From Tetrastigma voinierianum (lineage: Eukaryota; Streptophyta; Magnoliopsida; Vitales; Vitaceae): 64,000 nucleotides of DNA. The notes below the pieces were generated by a model. The model was not told the DNA's origin. It saw nothing but the letters and a program-made list of their open reading frames with translations, and searched no databases. The DNA lies in contig JAEQBH010005269.1 of NCBI GenBank assembly GCA_016808115.1, positions 95,782-159,781 on the forward strand, in the 5' to 3' direction. Position numbers and translations under genes: made by a program. This document shows positions 1 to 12,700 of the stretch, piece by piece (within the stretch, counting starts at the first letter, position 1; every line of letters begins with the position of its first letter).

Positions 1-248
1 TATTTTGCCATCTCTTTCCGTTTCATAAACAAACATTCTTGTGTAATGCTCTATATCTAAAATAAGAACTATCACTCTGCCTTAAAGTGTCAGGAAAACT
101 CCTTTTGCCCTAGATTCTTTGGCATATCCTAACTCTTCATAGTTTTTGTTCATTTCATCCTTAGTTGGCTGCTTCCCCTGATTGCATTTGTGTTCCTTTG
201 TGGTCTTGAAATTTTTATTATATATTTGATTGTAAATGTTCTTGTCAG

Positions 249-3157
249 GAGCGTATAAAACGTATGCAGAGTGTATTCAACCGAGAGAGGAATAAATACA
301 AAAGAAGCTATGAGAGCTGGCGTGAAAATGGTGAAGGTGCATACCATCAACATTTCCAGAGGGATGATTGGTATTGGAAAACTAATACGTCTTACAAATA
401 TCAGAGGGCTAATTCCAGGGAAATTCCTAGGGACAGACCCGCTGCAAGTTATCCATTATCTCATCACTACCTAGTTTTGGGTCTTGACAGGTAATATTCA
501 GGGTTGCTGCAGAAGCCTTTTCATTATTATTATTTTTTAATTATTGCTTATAAAAAAATGTTATTTTATTATTATTAGATTAAAAAGTGCCTGTGTGGTT
601 GCAACTGATTTACATAGGGATTGAATTATACATAGACTCTGCAACACCAAAAATAAAAGGAAAAGAAAAAAACAAGATCTCCTTAAACGTTAGAGGCATC
701 CCCAAACTGCTTAACCTAGGAAATAACTGGAAAGTGATAAAATTCAGCCCATGAGGCTTTGAGTTTGGCTCAGGTTGTAAGGAATTAAAGAAAAAAAGTC
801 CAACTAATTACATTCTCACCAACAACCCCACACCCACCCCAACACCTCCCCTCCTGAAATTGGGACTTAAATAAAAACTGTTGGATGTACAGGAGATTCC
901 TAAAGGTTGGAAGGTTTGTTATGGGTATCTTCAATCAACTACTTGTTTCATTTGTAGTGCTTTTTCTATCTTTTGATAAATTCATTTGTAGTGCTTTTTA
1001 TGATTCTATTTTGTCATTTGGTTTAATGTCTCCTGCTTCTCTTTTGTTCTAAACATGGGTAATTTACCACCAACACAAGGGCTTGCATTTTCTATTTTCC
1101 TAGCATTTTCTTCTTTATGCCCTCTAAATTATAAATTGTTAGAAATAGTATTTCTAAACATAGCAAGTCATTTTATGAACAAATAAATGTCTACTGAGCC
1201 AGTGACTGAAATTTAACTTACATAAGAGTGAACTAATCCCTAAGGGTGTGTGGTGGTGGAGCTTGAGAAATTGGCTTCCTTGTTTCAGTGTCTTCTTTCC
1301 ATTTACCGTGGTTTTCTCTGGGTGCACCCCTGGCGATCTTGTGCTGCTGGGACTCCAATGGAGGAAGATAAAGAAAAGGCTAAGTATGGAAGAAGAAAAA
1401 TCCAACAATTTTACAAATTATTGAGTAGGAAGAAAAACTCAATTTTTGAATTGGTAATAGTTTATGAGGTTAAAAGCATTATAGAGAACTTGGATTAAAA
1501 ATCTGGAAGAGGGATTAATGGAGGTATTTGTTCATGAATATAAATGTGCTTGTGCAGGAGCATTATCCACGGTAAATTTTGTAAGTGGGGTGGTATACTG
1601 CCTGAAAGAAAAGAGGGGCTTTGATGAGCTGTGGAAAGATATTCGGAGGATTAAGATGAGAGTTTAATTTCAGAATTTTGTTAAGTGGTTAGGAATTGAT
1701 GAGGACTACTTGGGGATAAATGTGAAGGATCAACCTTTTGAGAGAAGCCTTCCCTTTATGCCCAGTTTTCTTTTATTCACTAATGCTAGTGTAGTAGATA
1801 TGTGGGAGGGAGGAGAAGGATCACTAGGCTTGCAGTTCTGAAGGGAATAGGTGATCTATATATCCAAATAAAGAATGTGAATAGGTGATCATTTGACAGA
1901 TTTCATGCTTGAGTTGATTGCCCAAATAAACTGGCATCTATTGAAGTCTGTAGACTAACAAAGTTGAGGCAAATATGTATTGTAAGCAAGCAAAAGATCT
2001 TCTCTGAACAAAGGAATAGAAACAATTACTCCAAAACTATGAGTTGTTTTGGAACATATAAAGAAAGTTCTGAAACTAAGGTGAATGCATCCAACATTTG
2101 ACAGAAAACAGTGTTTGACTTGTATAATTTTGGAATTGTTACTTGCTGCAGCAATTTTGATTAATAATAATGCTGATTTGCTTAACATTATCTTTTTGTC
2201 CACATCAGTAAGCAGCTACACCTGAGAATTGAGATGTGTCTCTTCTAATTCAGCATTAATACTTGATCTTGAGTTTGATATTTCATTTGGTTCTCTTCCA
2301 ACAGGACAAGACAAACTATAATGAGGCCAATTAAGGTACTACCTTAATTTTCAGTTATGAAAATATAGTTGTCTTCATCTTTTTTGTTTTCCTGATTTAA
2401 TTCTAGTTTCAGTTTAATTTTCATTAAGAACTCTCTTTTATATTTGTTGTTGGTTATGTAAGGCACGTATTTAGGGAAGTGCGAATCTTTTCCTACACTC
2501 TGGATTGTATTCATTTCACTTCACATGTTTATCAAGATTCTGATCCTCACTAACTATTTAGCCATGCATTTTTTCTGAACCACTCTGTTTTGCCTTCAAG
2601 TTGAGAAGACTTCAACCTTTGTGAAAGAAAGTGAAAGACTTGCAATGAAATGAACAGAAATCTTTTCAGTATACATCACTATATTCTGGAGTTGAGTCTG
2701 TACTAGGTCAAAAATTGGCAATATACTAGTCTAAGCTTTAGTTGTTTCTGGTTGTTTACAGTGCTCTGTGATTATTTGAATCAACCAGGCATAGTTTTCC
2801 ATAACTCTTGTTGACTTCTTCTAGCCTCTAGGTACTCTTCCTTCAATTTGAGTGCTTTAGAAATCTGTCATGAATCATTTCTATTCTATGCAGGCAGCAT
2901 TCAGGGCAAGGGCGATGGAGTTCCACCCAGACCAGAACCAAGATAATAAAGGTGGGGATGGGCAAGGCAATCGTATGATCTTGTAAATTTATGTTACAGT
3001 ATTATGGTATTTCGTTTATGATGTCATTCCCTTTGCTTTGGGTATTAAACATTTCTTCCTTTTTGTTTTTCTGTTGCAGAGGCTGCAGCTAAAGTTCAAA
3101 GAGGTGATGACATCATATGAGGCTATCAAGTCAGAAAGAAAAAAAAATGGATCATAA
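249..3157 (+). CDS. J-domain (DnaJ-type) co-chaperone, 3' part, four visible exons
   Basis: J-domain proteins stimulate the ATPase of Hsp70 chaperones through their HPD loop. Visible exons: 249-490, 2305-2335, 2894-2951 and 3080-3157, with AG|exon|GT borders; earlier exons lie left of the window. The first exon encodes a charged, aromatic-rich segment (YKRSYESWRENG, then QRDDWYWKT) leading into SHHYLVLGLDR, the usual start of a J domain. The third exon gives AAFRARAMEFHPDQNQDNK with the diagnostic HPD at 2924-2932. The last exon gives EAAAK, then, one base out of frame, KEVMTSYEAIKSERK and a stop at 3155-3157. The second exon is also shorter than expected between helix I and helix II. So at least two small indels separate this reading from a normal J domain at the protein's C-terminus. 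The HPD match is certain; which plant J-protein subfamily this is, and its cell compartment, I cannot say. Confidence 0.75.
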
Positions 3158-4662
3158 TTGGGATATTTGAAATTTTGAACGGTATACTTCATATTTCTTG
3201 CACAAAGATTATTGCTGTAATCTTTAGGCCCCTTCTGAAGGGATCATAGCCAATTTTGTTCAACATACATAAAATATGCATACGTGTATGTATGCATATC
3301 TGAAGGAAGCACCCCTACCCCCCGGGGCATTCAATTATGTAAAATAGTTAAATAAACTGATTGTGTATAATTCACTACTCTTATTCACTGACGAAACAGG
3401 ATGCATACTCACGTTTAGTTAATATGATACTTGAAAAGGTTTCTTGAAACAAATATGTACCTTGTTTCTGTTGAGTTATAAATGGGCTGATTCCCACTGT
3501 CGGAGCTCTCAAATCCATTTTTTAGTTTGTAGGTTTTGAATTCATGTTATTTTATTTTACTTTGTTTTTTTTTTTAATATACTCTAGTTTCATGGTAGTA
3601 AACCGGCTCCATAGGGACTCGAACCGGGAGCAGAGGACAAGTTGGTTGTATTGGAGACAATTAATTTTAACAGTCATAAAATATGCTATGGATCATTCAA
3701 AATTTTACCGAAGTTTTTCTAGATTTAAACTCTGAGATAGTATGCATTTGTAAGTCGCTGATAAGAAGAGGGTAACAAAAAAAATTAGATATTTCCTTTT
3801 GGCTTTTTTCCCATAAGAAATATGAAAACAAAAAGAAAAGATGCTGAATTGAAATAATAGAAAGTAATGAAAAAGAAAAAAAAAAAAACCCTTGTGCAGA
3901 AGTTATTATGTGATATCGTCTTAATTTTAGGAAATCTCCTTTATTAAATTTTTTACATCTTCCTGTGCAACCGTTGCTATAACATTCTAGACAATATAAT
4001 TTAATCAATATATCTATCTATCTACAAATTTAAAGATACTTAAACATGCTACTGGTTTTCTCCTCTCCCATGCTCTTCTTCCTTTTTAATCTTCCAAATT
4101 ATTTATATTCGGTAAAATACCTAATGCTGAGTGTATATATATAATTACTTAATCACTCATGGCTGCTGAGGAGACAACTTTCTTAAGTACTGAAGATATT
4201 AGAAAAAGGAGATGTATTTTAAGGACTTTCTTAATGGCACACACTTCTGATGCTTCAGTGGCTGGGCCAACGATAGACAACATCCTTTTCTATTCGAATC
4301 CTGTGTTAATAGTATATGAGGTTGGGTACAACTATTTTTAAAAACTTAGAACTATTTTTTACGCTCAGAAAGGTATGATAATTCTCTATGATCGCGGGCA
4401 GAAGGTAAAATCTGCCACGCTAGAAATGAAAATGATAATCCCAAGTTTGGAAGAAAGAAAAGAAAAGAAAAAAGAGTATATTTTGATATCAGAGAAATGT
4501 TTTCATACAATAAGATATAAGGAAGTCTTTTAACAACCAAAACATTTCGTAATACACGTTTTCCAAAGAATCAGCTTCCCCCTAATCCTTGAACAAGGGA
4601 ATGTGACGAAGTAGCTCGTCTTGATTGAAACCCCTTTTCGTAATTCAGCTTCAAAGCTTCAC
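3158..4662. other. Intergenic space between two convergent host genes
   Basis: This holds the 3' flanks of the J-domain gene (plus) and the SQE gene (minus). A possible plus-strand polyadenylation signal, AATAAA-like, lies near 3350. The rest is AT-rich with poly(A)/poly(T) runs (3563-3575, 3880-3890) and no supported gene. Confidence 0.5.
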
Positions 4663-7600
4663 TTAACTGGGAGGAGCTCTGTAATATGCTGGTACAGTTG
4701 CAGGGAAGAACATTTGCCGAATTCCTTCTGCCTTTATAATGGGGAAGATGATTCCAGATGCACCCCAAGTATGGAGATTTTAGGAAGACAAAGGTTTCTG
4801 TTTAAAATTTATTAACATACATTAAATAAAACATAAAAACACACACACACAAATCTTGTCCAGAAAAGAAAAGGAGTGCAGAAAAGAATATAAAAAAAAC
4901 AAATACTCACTGAAATAATTCTAGCTCCAATCCATATACGTTTTGGGGAAGGAAATGGCAGCAATAAACGGCCTACACCATATACGGCCACCGCAAAGAA
5001 GTGACAAACCAAGCTCAATGGACGTGGATTTAAACCTGATAGAAGAGACACCGGCCCTGATGAACACACGCCTCCAAGGCTTAAATAATCAAAGCAGGCA
5101 TCACGCATTTCTTTCCTTGCTTGATCTGGTGAAGCACAAAACACCCTGTACAGAGCACCCGCCAACGTATTTATTGTGGATGCTACAGGCTGCAACCAAA
5201 AGGTTTGGGAACCAATAAATCACAAATTTTAAATATAAAATATTTGCAATGAAGAATGCTCTGGAAGAGTTTTTCAGTTATGCACCAAGTGGTAACAGAA
5301 ATTTTGAGTGTATTTTGTTTCCTTGCATTATGGCAACAACAACTCTAAGGAAACAAGCTTAGAACTTACCTTTCGCAGGGTATAAAAGGACTCGAGGTAT
5401 TTGCAAAGAGTGGGGGCATCATTCAGATCACGTAGAGGCCTGAGAAGATCTCGTAGCACAACAATATCAGATAGTGCCACAGTCATTCCTCCACCAGTTA
5501 AAGGGTGGCGCATATTGAATGCATCCCCCATTAACAAGGCCCCAGGAGTTGGATGTGGAATAGCTGGCATGCTTCTATTAGGCATCGTCCTTATGTTTCC
5601 TTTATTGATTGCAGCTATAAACCCATCATACAGCTCAGGAGGAATCTGAAACAGATGATTAATCAGTCCACAACAGTCATATACAAACGAACAAACAATT
5701 AACAGATTGATTTGAAGCTAATATGTGAAAAATGAAAATGGGATAACACTGATAAAGACCAAAAGAAGGTTTACAAGAATGGACCATAACATACTTGGGG
5801 AGCCACCACAGTCTTCAAATACTTAACCATTTCACCATTTAGCCATTAGAAGGCACCTTTGACCGGGTACATCAACCAGACAGCGAATCTCTGTACTGCT
5901 GATTCGATAAAACAAGATAGGAGAAGGATCTGCTAAAACAACATGTCCATGATCTGCAAACGGAAGCTCGGAGTCTTCCAGCAACAAACCAACAAAACAC
6001 GAGGGCACATCTACCTGCAGAAGTTCAAACTGACACTGTTAGATTGTTAGCAGCAAAAGGTATTTGGGAAAATGAAGGGCGTGAATTTTCATAAAATACA
6101 AGGTTTTCACAGCAAATTTGATGAAAAGTCCTCTGATTTGACAGGAAAGATGTATTTTACTTACTGAGCACTAATGGCAAGGTGAAAAACAGAATTAGGA
6201 AACAACTGAAGTCTATTCAGGTGAGTTTTATTTTATTTACTTGTTTTGGACAAGACTGAGGCCATCCTCACCTTTGTAAGTACAAAGGAGCGCCGCAGTT
6301 TGAGAAACAACCATCACATACAATGGTTAGAGGGAGTATGCTGTCCTTGCATCACCATCTTTAGTCTTGTAATTTACACCTCTAATGATTCCATTTTCTT
6401 CAAGTAAAGATGTGACTGTTCCTTGCTCCAATTGTACACTGGAGAAAATTGGAGAATAGAAGTAACTACCAGAGAACAAAAGATAAATACTTCAAAAGAA
6501 GAAAAGAATTATGAGACACAAAAATCTCCCCATATAAGCTGAATTTTATCAATCAATGTACTGTGACAGGGTTGGGACTTGGGAGGGTAGAGGTCACTAA
6601 TAAAATACATGCACATGGAAGCAAGACTTGCTACTTGAAAGACCAAAAAAGAGTGCACAGTTTTTTTTTTCCAAATATCACACGTTTCTATAAATACCTT
6701 TTTGATTTGTCTTCCCCTTTCCTAGGTATATATATTTCAAAACCTATGAAAAATATGAGCAGCTAAATACTCTTTTCCAAGTTCTCTCCTACATCTCTAT
6801 GACATGCTGCTGCAATATTTTTATAGCACAGTGGATCACTTTGTACAAATCCTCAAGCTATGATTGGTTAGAAAATAGCAAGGGAAAGAAAAACATATCT
6901 CAAAGAATAATGATATTTTGGGATTTGATTTATGGAAAACAAAATAATTAAAATTAGTTAAAATTTAAAGTGTTTTTAAACTTTAACTTTAAAAATAAAA
7001 TAAAATGATTTTCAACTTTCCTTTGGCTTTTCTTTTTCCTTTAACAAGCATTCGGAAGCAGGATTCATATTTCCGAAATGCATATCTAGCTTTATTGTCA
7101 CATCAGTAAACCAAAAGCAGTGTATCAATCGAAAAGAACTCGAATGAACATGCAATATAGGTAAATGACAATACTTGGAAAGGTTTGCAGCCTTCTTCCG
7201 CATCCGTTGTATGAAGCGGCCGTTGTGAAAGCTCCTTCCAGCAATATCTGAATGAAACTTTTCCAAAGGGTATGAGAGTTTAGTACTCTTTCCTTCCTTA
7301 AAGAGAGCATAGCCAAGCACGCGCTGAGCATCAATTTCCTCAACGCACCCAGAGCCCAAGAACAGCAGATACGGATGAAATCAGAACTAAATTTCTAATT
7401 ATCGGCACAAATCTGATGCAATTTTAATCCTATGCAAACCTTGAAGCCCCAATTCAATCAATTTGAGGTATCCCCCTGGTTGTAGCAGTTCACCAACAAT
7501 TCTGTCAGGCTCATTTAAGTCTCTTTCTATTACGCGTACCCTGCGCCCATCCTGAAATTGAGACTTCACTTATTAGGCAAAGAAAAAGGCAAAAGTTGCA

Positions 7601-8364
7601 TTAGACTATCAGCTTTAACCACTATCACAGGGCCTCTTACTTCGTTAACGCAAAGCTGATTTATGAACAAGATTCCTCCATCTATTAGAAAATTATTACT
7701 TTTAAATATGCTCAATTAATCATTATTTATCGGTAATCTCGGGTTCACTGCTCCCTGACACGACCTAGTAAACCACTGTTTCGTCTTGTGTCTATTATGA
7801 ATTGTTGTGACACCACCTCCGGCACCCTTCAGTTGGAATATCCAGTTTCATCTGAACCGTTCACGCCGCATCCGACCCCACCATACCATGGTCCGATCCA
7901 GCGTGAAAGTTTCTGATGCGACAGAACTCGGCCTGAAAGTGACAAAATTATTGGGAAAAAAACCACTAAAATTCTTGCCAAAATCGGTTTAAAAAACAAA
8001 GCAGCTAATTGTTTCCGGACAATCGCTGTAAGGTTGGAAACTTAATTTTCCTTCTATTGTACTGCATTTTCTCAATAACCAACCGCAGAAAAAATCAGTA
8101 TCCAGCAAAGCATTAAAGATAGATCACCTTGCCGAGGGTATGAGCGAGAGCGGCGCCGGCGACGCCGGCCCCGACGATGATTACGTCAGCCTCGTCGGAT
8201 GCGGTTTTGGATCTGCATTCTCCATGAGCGGTGCTTTTCACGCAATCAACTCCTGGTCTCACAGAAGCACCGCCCTTCCCTTTGTTCTTCAGAAGCAAAC
8301 TGCGGAAGACAAACAACCCCAGCAAGGAGGCGAAGATCCACCCGAAGATGCCCTGATCCACCAT
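4663..8364 (-). CDS. SQE: Squalene monooxygenase (squalene epoxidase), eight exons, with apparent disruptions
   Basis: FAD-dependent ER-membrane enzyme that epoxidises squalene to 2,3-oxidosqualene, the rate-limiting entry to sterols and triterpenes. Exons in coding order: 8128-8364, 7440-7551, 7175-7347, 6272-6438, 5795-6014, 5370-5645, 4911-5189, 4663-4764. Exon 1 starts MVDQ, has a hydrophobic anchor at about residues 5-25 and the FAD-binding VIIVGAGVAGAALA at residues 61-74. Exon 2 has the family segment VGELLQPGGYLKL; exon 3 VLGYALF and GRSFHNGRFIQRM; exon 6 GALLMGDAFNMRHPLTGGGM, the second FAD motif; exon 8 ends FFPATVPAYYRAPPS. Family identity is clear over the full length. Oddities: exon 4 has single-base losses and an in-frame stop; exon 5 shifts frame after VDVPGQ; the acceptor AG expected before exon 3 (near 7348) and before exon 8 (near 4765) is absent. 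Exons 1, 2, 6 and 7 read cleanly. It is either a recent pseudogene or a real gene with sequence errors. Confidence 0.88.
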
Positions 8365-8842
8365 TATTTCCGCACGAAAATGGATCAGCTAAGCCGATAC
8401 CGAACCGACGTCGCCGGCGGCTTCTCTCTCTCTTCCTCCTTCGTTCTTCTCTCTCACTACGCTTTGCTGGCGTCGCGTTTCTCAAAGCGTGGGGTGGAGT
8501 GCGTCTTTTCTTTGCCGTTTAAACAACACTCTGAGCCAGGCTGATTCCCTCCTCACCCCTCAATTTCTCACCTCACCCTCTACGTGTTTTTGTATTTGGT
8601 TTTAGACTGTCCTCTCTAACATGCGCCTCCCGTGTTAGGCTCTTTAACTACACTTAGCATTACTATTGGACAGCCAATTGGGGGTCAAATTTCTGTTTTA
8701 TATAACCCAATTAAATTGCATCACCATCCATCCTCACTATTATTTGAGGAAAAGTTGGTCGGTAATAATAGTATAATTTAACGACAAATTGACTTTCAAT
8801 GCTATTTCAAGAAAACTTTTCAAAAATTAAAATTAAATAAAT
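8365..8842 (-). promoter_or_regulatory. 5' flank of SQE (leader and promoter region)
   Basis: Sequence just upstream of the SQE start codon, read on the minus strand. The first 100 bases are GA-rich (CT-rich on plus, 8425-8460), as in many plant 5' leaders. A copia retrotransposon begins at 8848, so only about 480 bp of original upstream DNA adjoins the gene. I can place no TATA box with confidence. Confidence 0.4.
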
Positions 8843-8847
8843 AAAAG

Positions 8848-9068
8848 TGTTATAAATATCCAATAAATATCGGATTAATACACTGATTATAACGCTATTC
8901 ATTTGGCGAAAGCGCTCACTTCTCACTATTAACGTATCATTTATGTAGCATTCTCTTCTCAATTATAAAGTTCTATAACAAACTTAATCGCATTAAATAA
9001 ATCATCGCACTTCCTCCGAATTCTCTCTGCTCTTCCTTATCTCTCTCTAATTCTTTTGATTTACAACA
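8848..9068 (+). repeat. Left LTR of the copia element
   Basis: 221-bp LTR with TG...CA ends. It shares long blocks with 14596-14826, notably the CT-rich stretch before TTTGATTTACAACA. The primer-binding region follows directly at 9069 (ACGTTATCAAAG-like with the LTR end). Confidence 0.9.
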
Positions 9069-9099
9069 CGTTATCAAAGACGAAGCCTCAGACGTAGTT

Positions 9100-9775
9100 A
9101 AAACCAGAAAGGTGATATTTCTCTTAATTTTATTTTATTTTATTTATTTATTTATTTTCGATCAATCTTCCATAGCCCTAAGCTATGATTTAAACCATCA
9201 CGATAAATAAACCATCTTTAAGATTAATACAAATTTATACCGATAATAGACCAACCTTCCAAGCCTATCCACATATTCCTTCAGAAATTGAACTAATATT
9301 CGTGCCCTCGTTCAAGACAAAAAAACAAAACTAAGTCACCAAGTTCGAAACTTTAAGAAGAAGGTTATCAGCCTGAATATCTGCTCGAAGCCTTGAAGAT
9401 AAAATAAAAAAAAAAATTAAAAAAATTTTATATATATATTCGCCCTCAAGCCCAAGACAAAGAAAGTCCCTGTACTCAAGTTCTGCCTTTAAATAATAAT
9501 AATAATAATAATAATAATATTTCGATATTTTATTTGAATATATATATATATACATAATAATAATATTATTATTATTTTTATAACTTTTGTAAGGATAGCT
9601 TATATACAATCTCGTTTATCTGAATAAAATAATAATCAAATTTTTAGAGATTCGAACCTTAGATCTAAAATTTTGATCTCAAATGCTCTACTTGAGCTCA
9701 CTACTTTATTAATAAATTTTAACTCAGAATTTCTATATTCTTTTACTTATTAATATATTAATTATTTCTGTAGAA
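9100..9775. repeat. AT-rich leader with AAT and AT microsatellites
   Basis: Between the copia LTR and gag lie an (AAT)n run at 9494-9520, an AT run at 9538-9552, and a block at 9640-9720 resembling the end of an unidentified small repeat. There may be a small nested insertion here, but I find no borders. Confidence 0.5.
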
Positions 9776-12700
9776 TGTTCAATATCGCTGTTTTTGAATT
9801 TGCCGCCTCGACATTTCGGGCAAAAAATTATTTATCTCTGATTCTGGAAATAAACCACTGAGATGCTATGAATTTGGGAAATACTATCGTTAGCTTAAAT
9901 GTCGATCCCGCCATCGCAAGGCCTTAATTTTCATTCGCCATCATATCGATGCAGTTTCTCAAAAGTGAATATCTTATCAAGAAAAGATCCATCGATCCTC
10001 CGGAATAATTCGAAAGAACGATACGAACAATAAAAGACCGTAATACTTCCAAAAGCCCAGCAAGATAATTCTGGGCCATTTAAGACATAAGATTTCCAAG
10101 TCACTGACTACAACTCAGCGTATTTTCAAAATTAGCTCACCGCACTATTAAAGATCAACACGAGACACGCCGGTAAAAACTTATACTACCTTTCACGCCT
10201 AATACGCTCCCTAAAGAAAGAATATGTAGATCGCCGTTTTTACCGTATATTCGAAGCTAATTGTACGCCTCCTCAGAATGCCGGTTAAAATAACTAATCA
10301 AGTATTAAAAATCATCAATCTCGCCCTATCGCCCAGATTACCGCTCGAAGCCAATGCTACATCAATTTCATTCATAAACATGGACGAGGCGTGGATATCA
10401 TTATGTGCAGGCCGAGGCAATGTCGCACAGAAGCCGCACATGGCCGACATAACTCTTGAATCGAGGAAATTTTAATCAATCTCAAAATAAGAAAACAACT
10501 CTAACAACCGTGTCGGCCATTCGCAGACATTAAATGCAAAGACACCAGGCCACATAACAAGCAAGATAAGAAACTCGAATGCTATGTATGTGGAATGAAA
10601 GGTCACTGTCCCGTACTGCTGTGACGGCCAAACATTCGTTAATCTTTATCGTGCCCCATTAAAGGAAAGAACAAGCAAATTGAGACAAATTCTTATTGAT
10701 GGCAATGACATAATGAATTTTAATGACCTCATCAAGTCTCTCCCAAAGAAGATGGCAAACTCGCAGAGTAACGCAAAATTCTTTCGATTACGAGGGTGCA
10801 AGGCCTTTTAACTAATTTGATATTTCGATTTTTGATGATCCGTCAAAATCTAGACCATTTGATTGGTGGTGGCAATGTTTCATATGATTGACGATAAGAC
10901 TATTATATTACTTTCTTATGTTATTTCATTCAACGCAAAACTTCGATTTTATATCTACATTTTGTTTTTCTTTCAAGATATATACTTCTTCCAACTTGAT
11001 CAATTATATATCATCTCGCTGGAGATGAATGTCTTGTCGACCGCCACAACCCACAATCCTACCTGAATAAGAAATATTTTTCAAACTTAACATTAATTTC
11101 ATCTAATGTCCAAACTATCTCAGTCCTTGGCTGACCTAATTAAAGGCTCCGAAGAGCTACAATCTGCTCATTTAATGGTACCAAGTTCCAAATTATACGC
11201 CTTATTCTAATAAATCTAATAGAGAAATTTACTTAGTTTCAAGGATATTCGCAGTAAATGGATATCACATCAAAACTATGCATCGTGGATGGAAATGAGT
11301 ATTTACCATTACTCTATTATTTTCGGGCAAAAACAAATCTTGGAACAAATGCATTTCTTTATCAGGTTATATCAAACAACTATAAGGCCTATTGAATCTC
11401 ATGCTATAATAAACCAGAAGTTCAATGACTCTAAAGTATTATATTACGGCATGAACGGCTTGGACATCCGGATTCTCCATGATGCGCTGCGATAGTTACA
11501 ACGTAATGGTGATCCATTAACAAGGCATAAATTTAACATCTCATGATTTTAATTCGCGCCGCTTGCTCAAGTGCAAACTGATCATAGGACCATCTTACTA
11601 GTAAGCCATGGCTCGACTCCCCGCTTTTCTAACGATTCGCCGATATTTCAGGCCTATTCACTCCACCCGCACCCTTTCGCTATTTTATGGTCTTAATTGA
11701 TGCGTCCACTGATGGTCTCATGTAGCCTTCTTCTACCGTGAATGTCGCTATTGCTAGATTACTAGCTCAAATAATTCGACTAAGGGCCCAATTTCCTCGA
11801 TCACCCTATCAAGACAATTGCCTCATAATGCCGTGAATTATCATCTCAAGCCTTCCTAATTATTGCATGTCAACTGAATATGTTCAATACCCACCGCCAT
11901 GCTCATACTAATGGCTATTTAATCCTTTATTAAACGCTCCGCAGCTTAATTGCTGGGGGACTTTACTGAAACCAAATTGCCTTTATCTAGCATTTCGGGC
12001 ATGCTATTATTCATGCGCGAAGTTAATTCGCCACGACCTACAAAGAATCAGATTTATCACCATCTAACTTGTTTTAGGTTACTAACCCAATATTTCACAT
12101 CTACGTGTTTTTGGTTGTGCTGCGATGTTCCTATTGTTCCCACACATCGACCTAAACTAGGTCCTCAACGCCGCCGTATTTATGTCGTTCAATCCTCATC
12201 TATTATCACCTATGTCGAGCCTCTCATTGTGTGAGGTTTTTATCAAGCCGACGGCAAGATTGTCATTTTAATGAAAATGTTTTCCCGCCATTAGGGGAGG
12301 GAAAGCCAATTCCGTAAGAATGGCGAAAATTACATGGAATGAATTAAACTATCTTATTCCATTTTGACCCTCCCACAAAGCAATCTCGAATCAGAGGCTC
12401 AAAAGATAATTCATTTACAAGATCTTGCAAATCGACACTGATGCATTATTGATTCAACAAAAGTTACAAAATCACATATACTACCGCAAATATCCTAACA
12501 CGAATTGAAATCTAACTAAAATCAAATATAGCATGGCTAATGAGCCTAAGCCACAATTAAAACGTGCGCGACCAGCTCAAAAGACACAATTCCTAGAAAA
12601 GCAAAAATGCTAAATTTAATACTCTCAAGCAGGACGCCCCGAAGAGCATACAAATGAAAAAGGATTGACAAATATAAATAATGAACTAATAGCCCCTGCA

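Noticed and set aside
3600..3660. tRNA-like GGTTCGAGTCCC on the minus strand
   Set aside because: The bases flanking TTCGAGT do not pair into a T stem and no acceptor stem or anticodon arm can be drawn.
9640..9720. SINE/tRNA B-box-like GATTCGAACCTT
   Set aside because: No A box, no tail and no target duplication; it lies inside a decayed copia leader.
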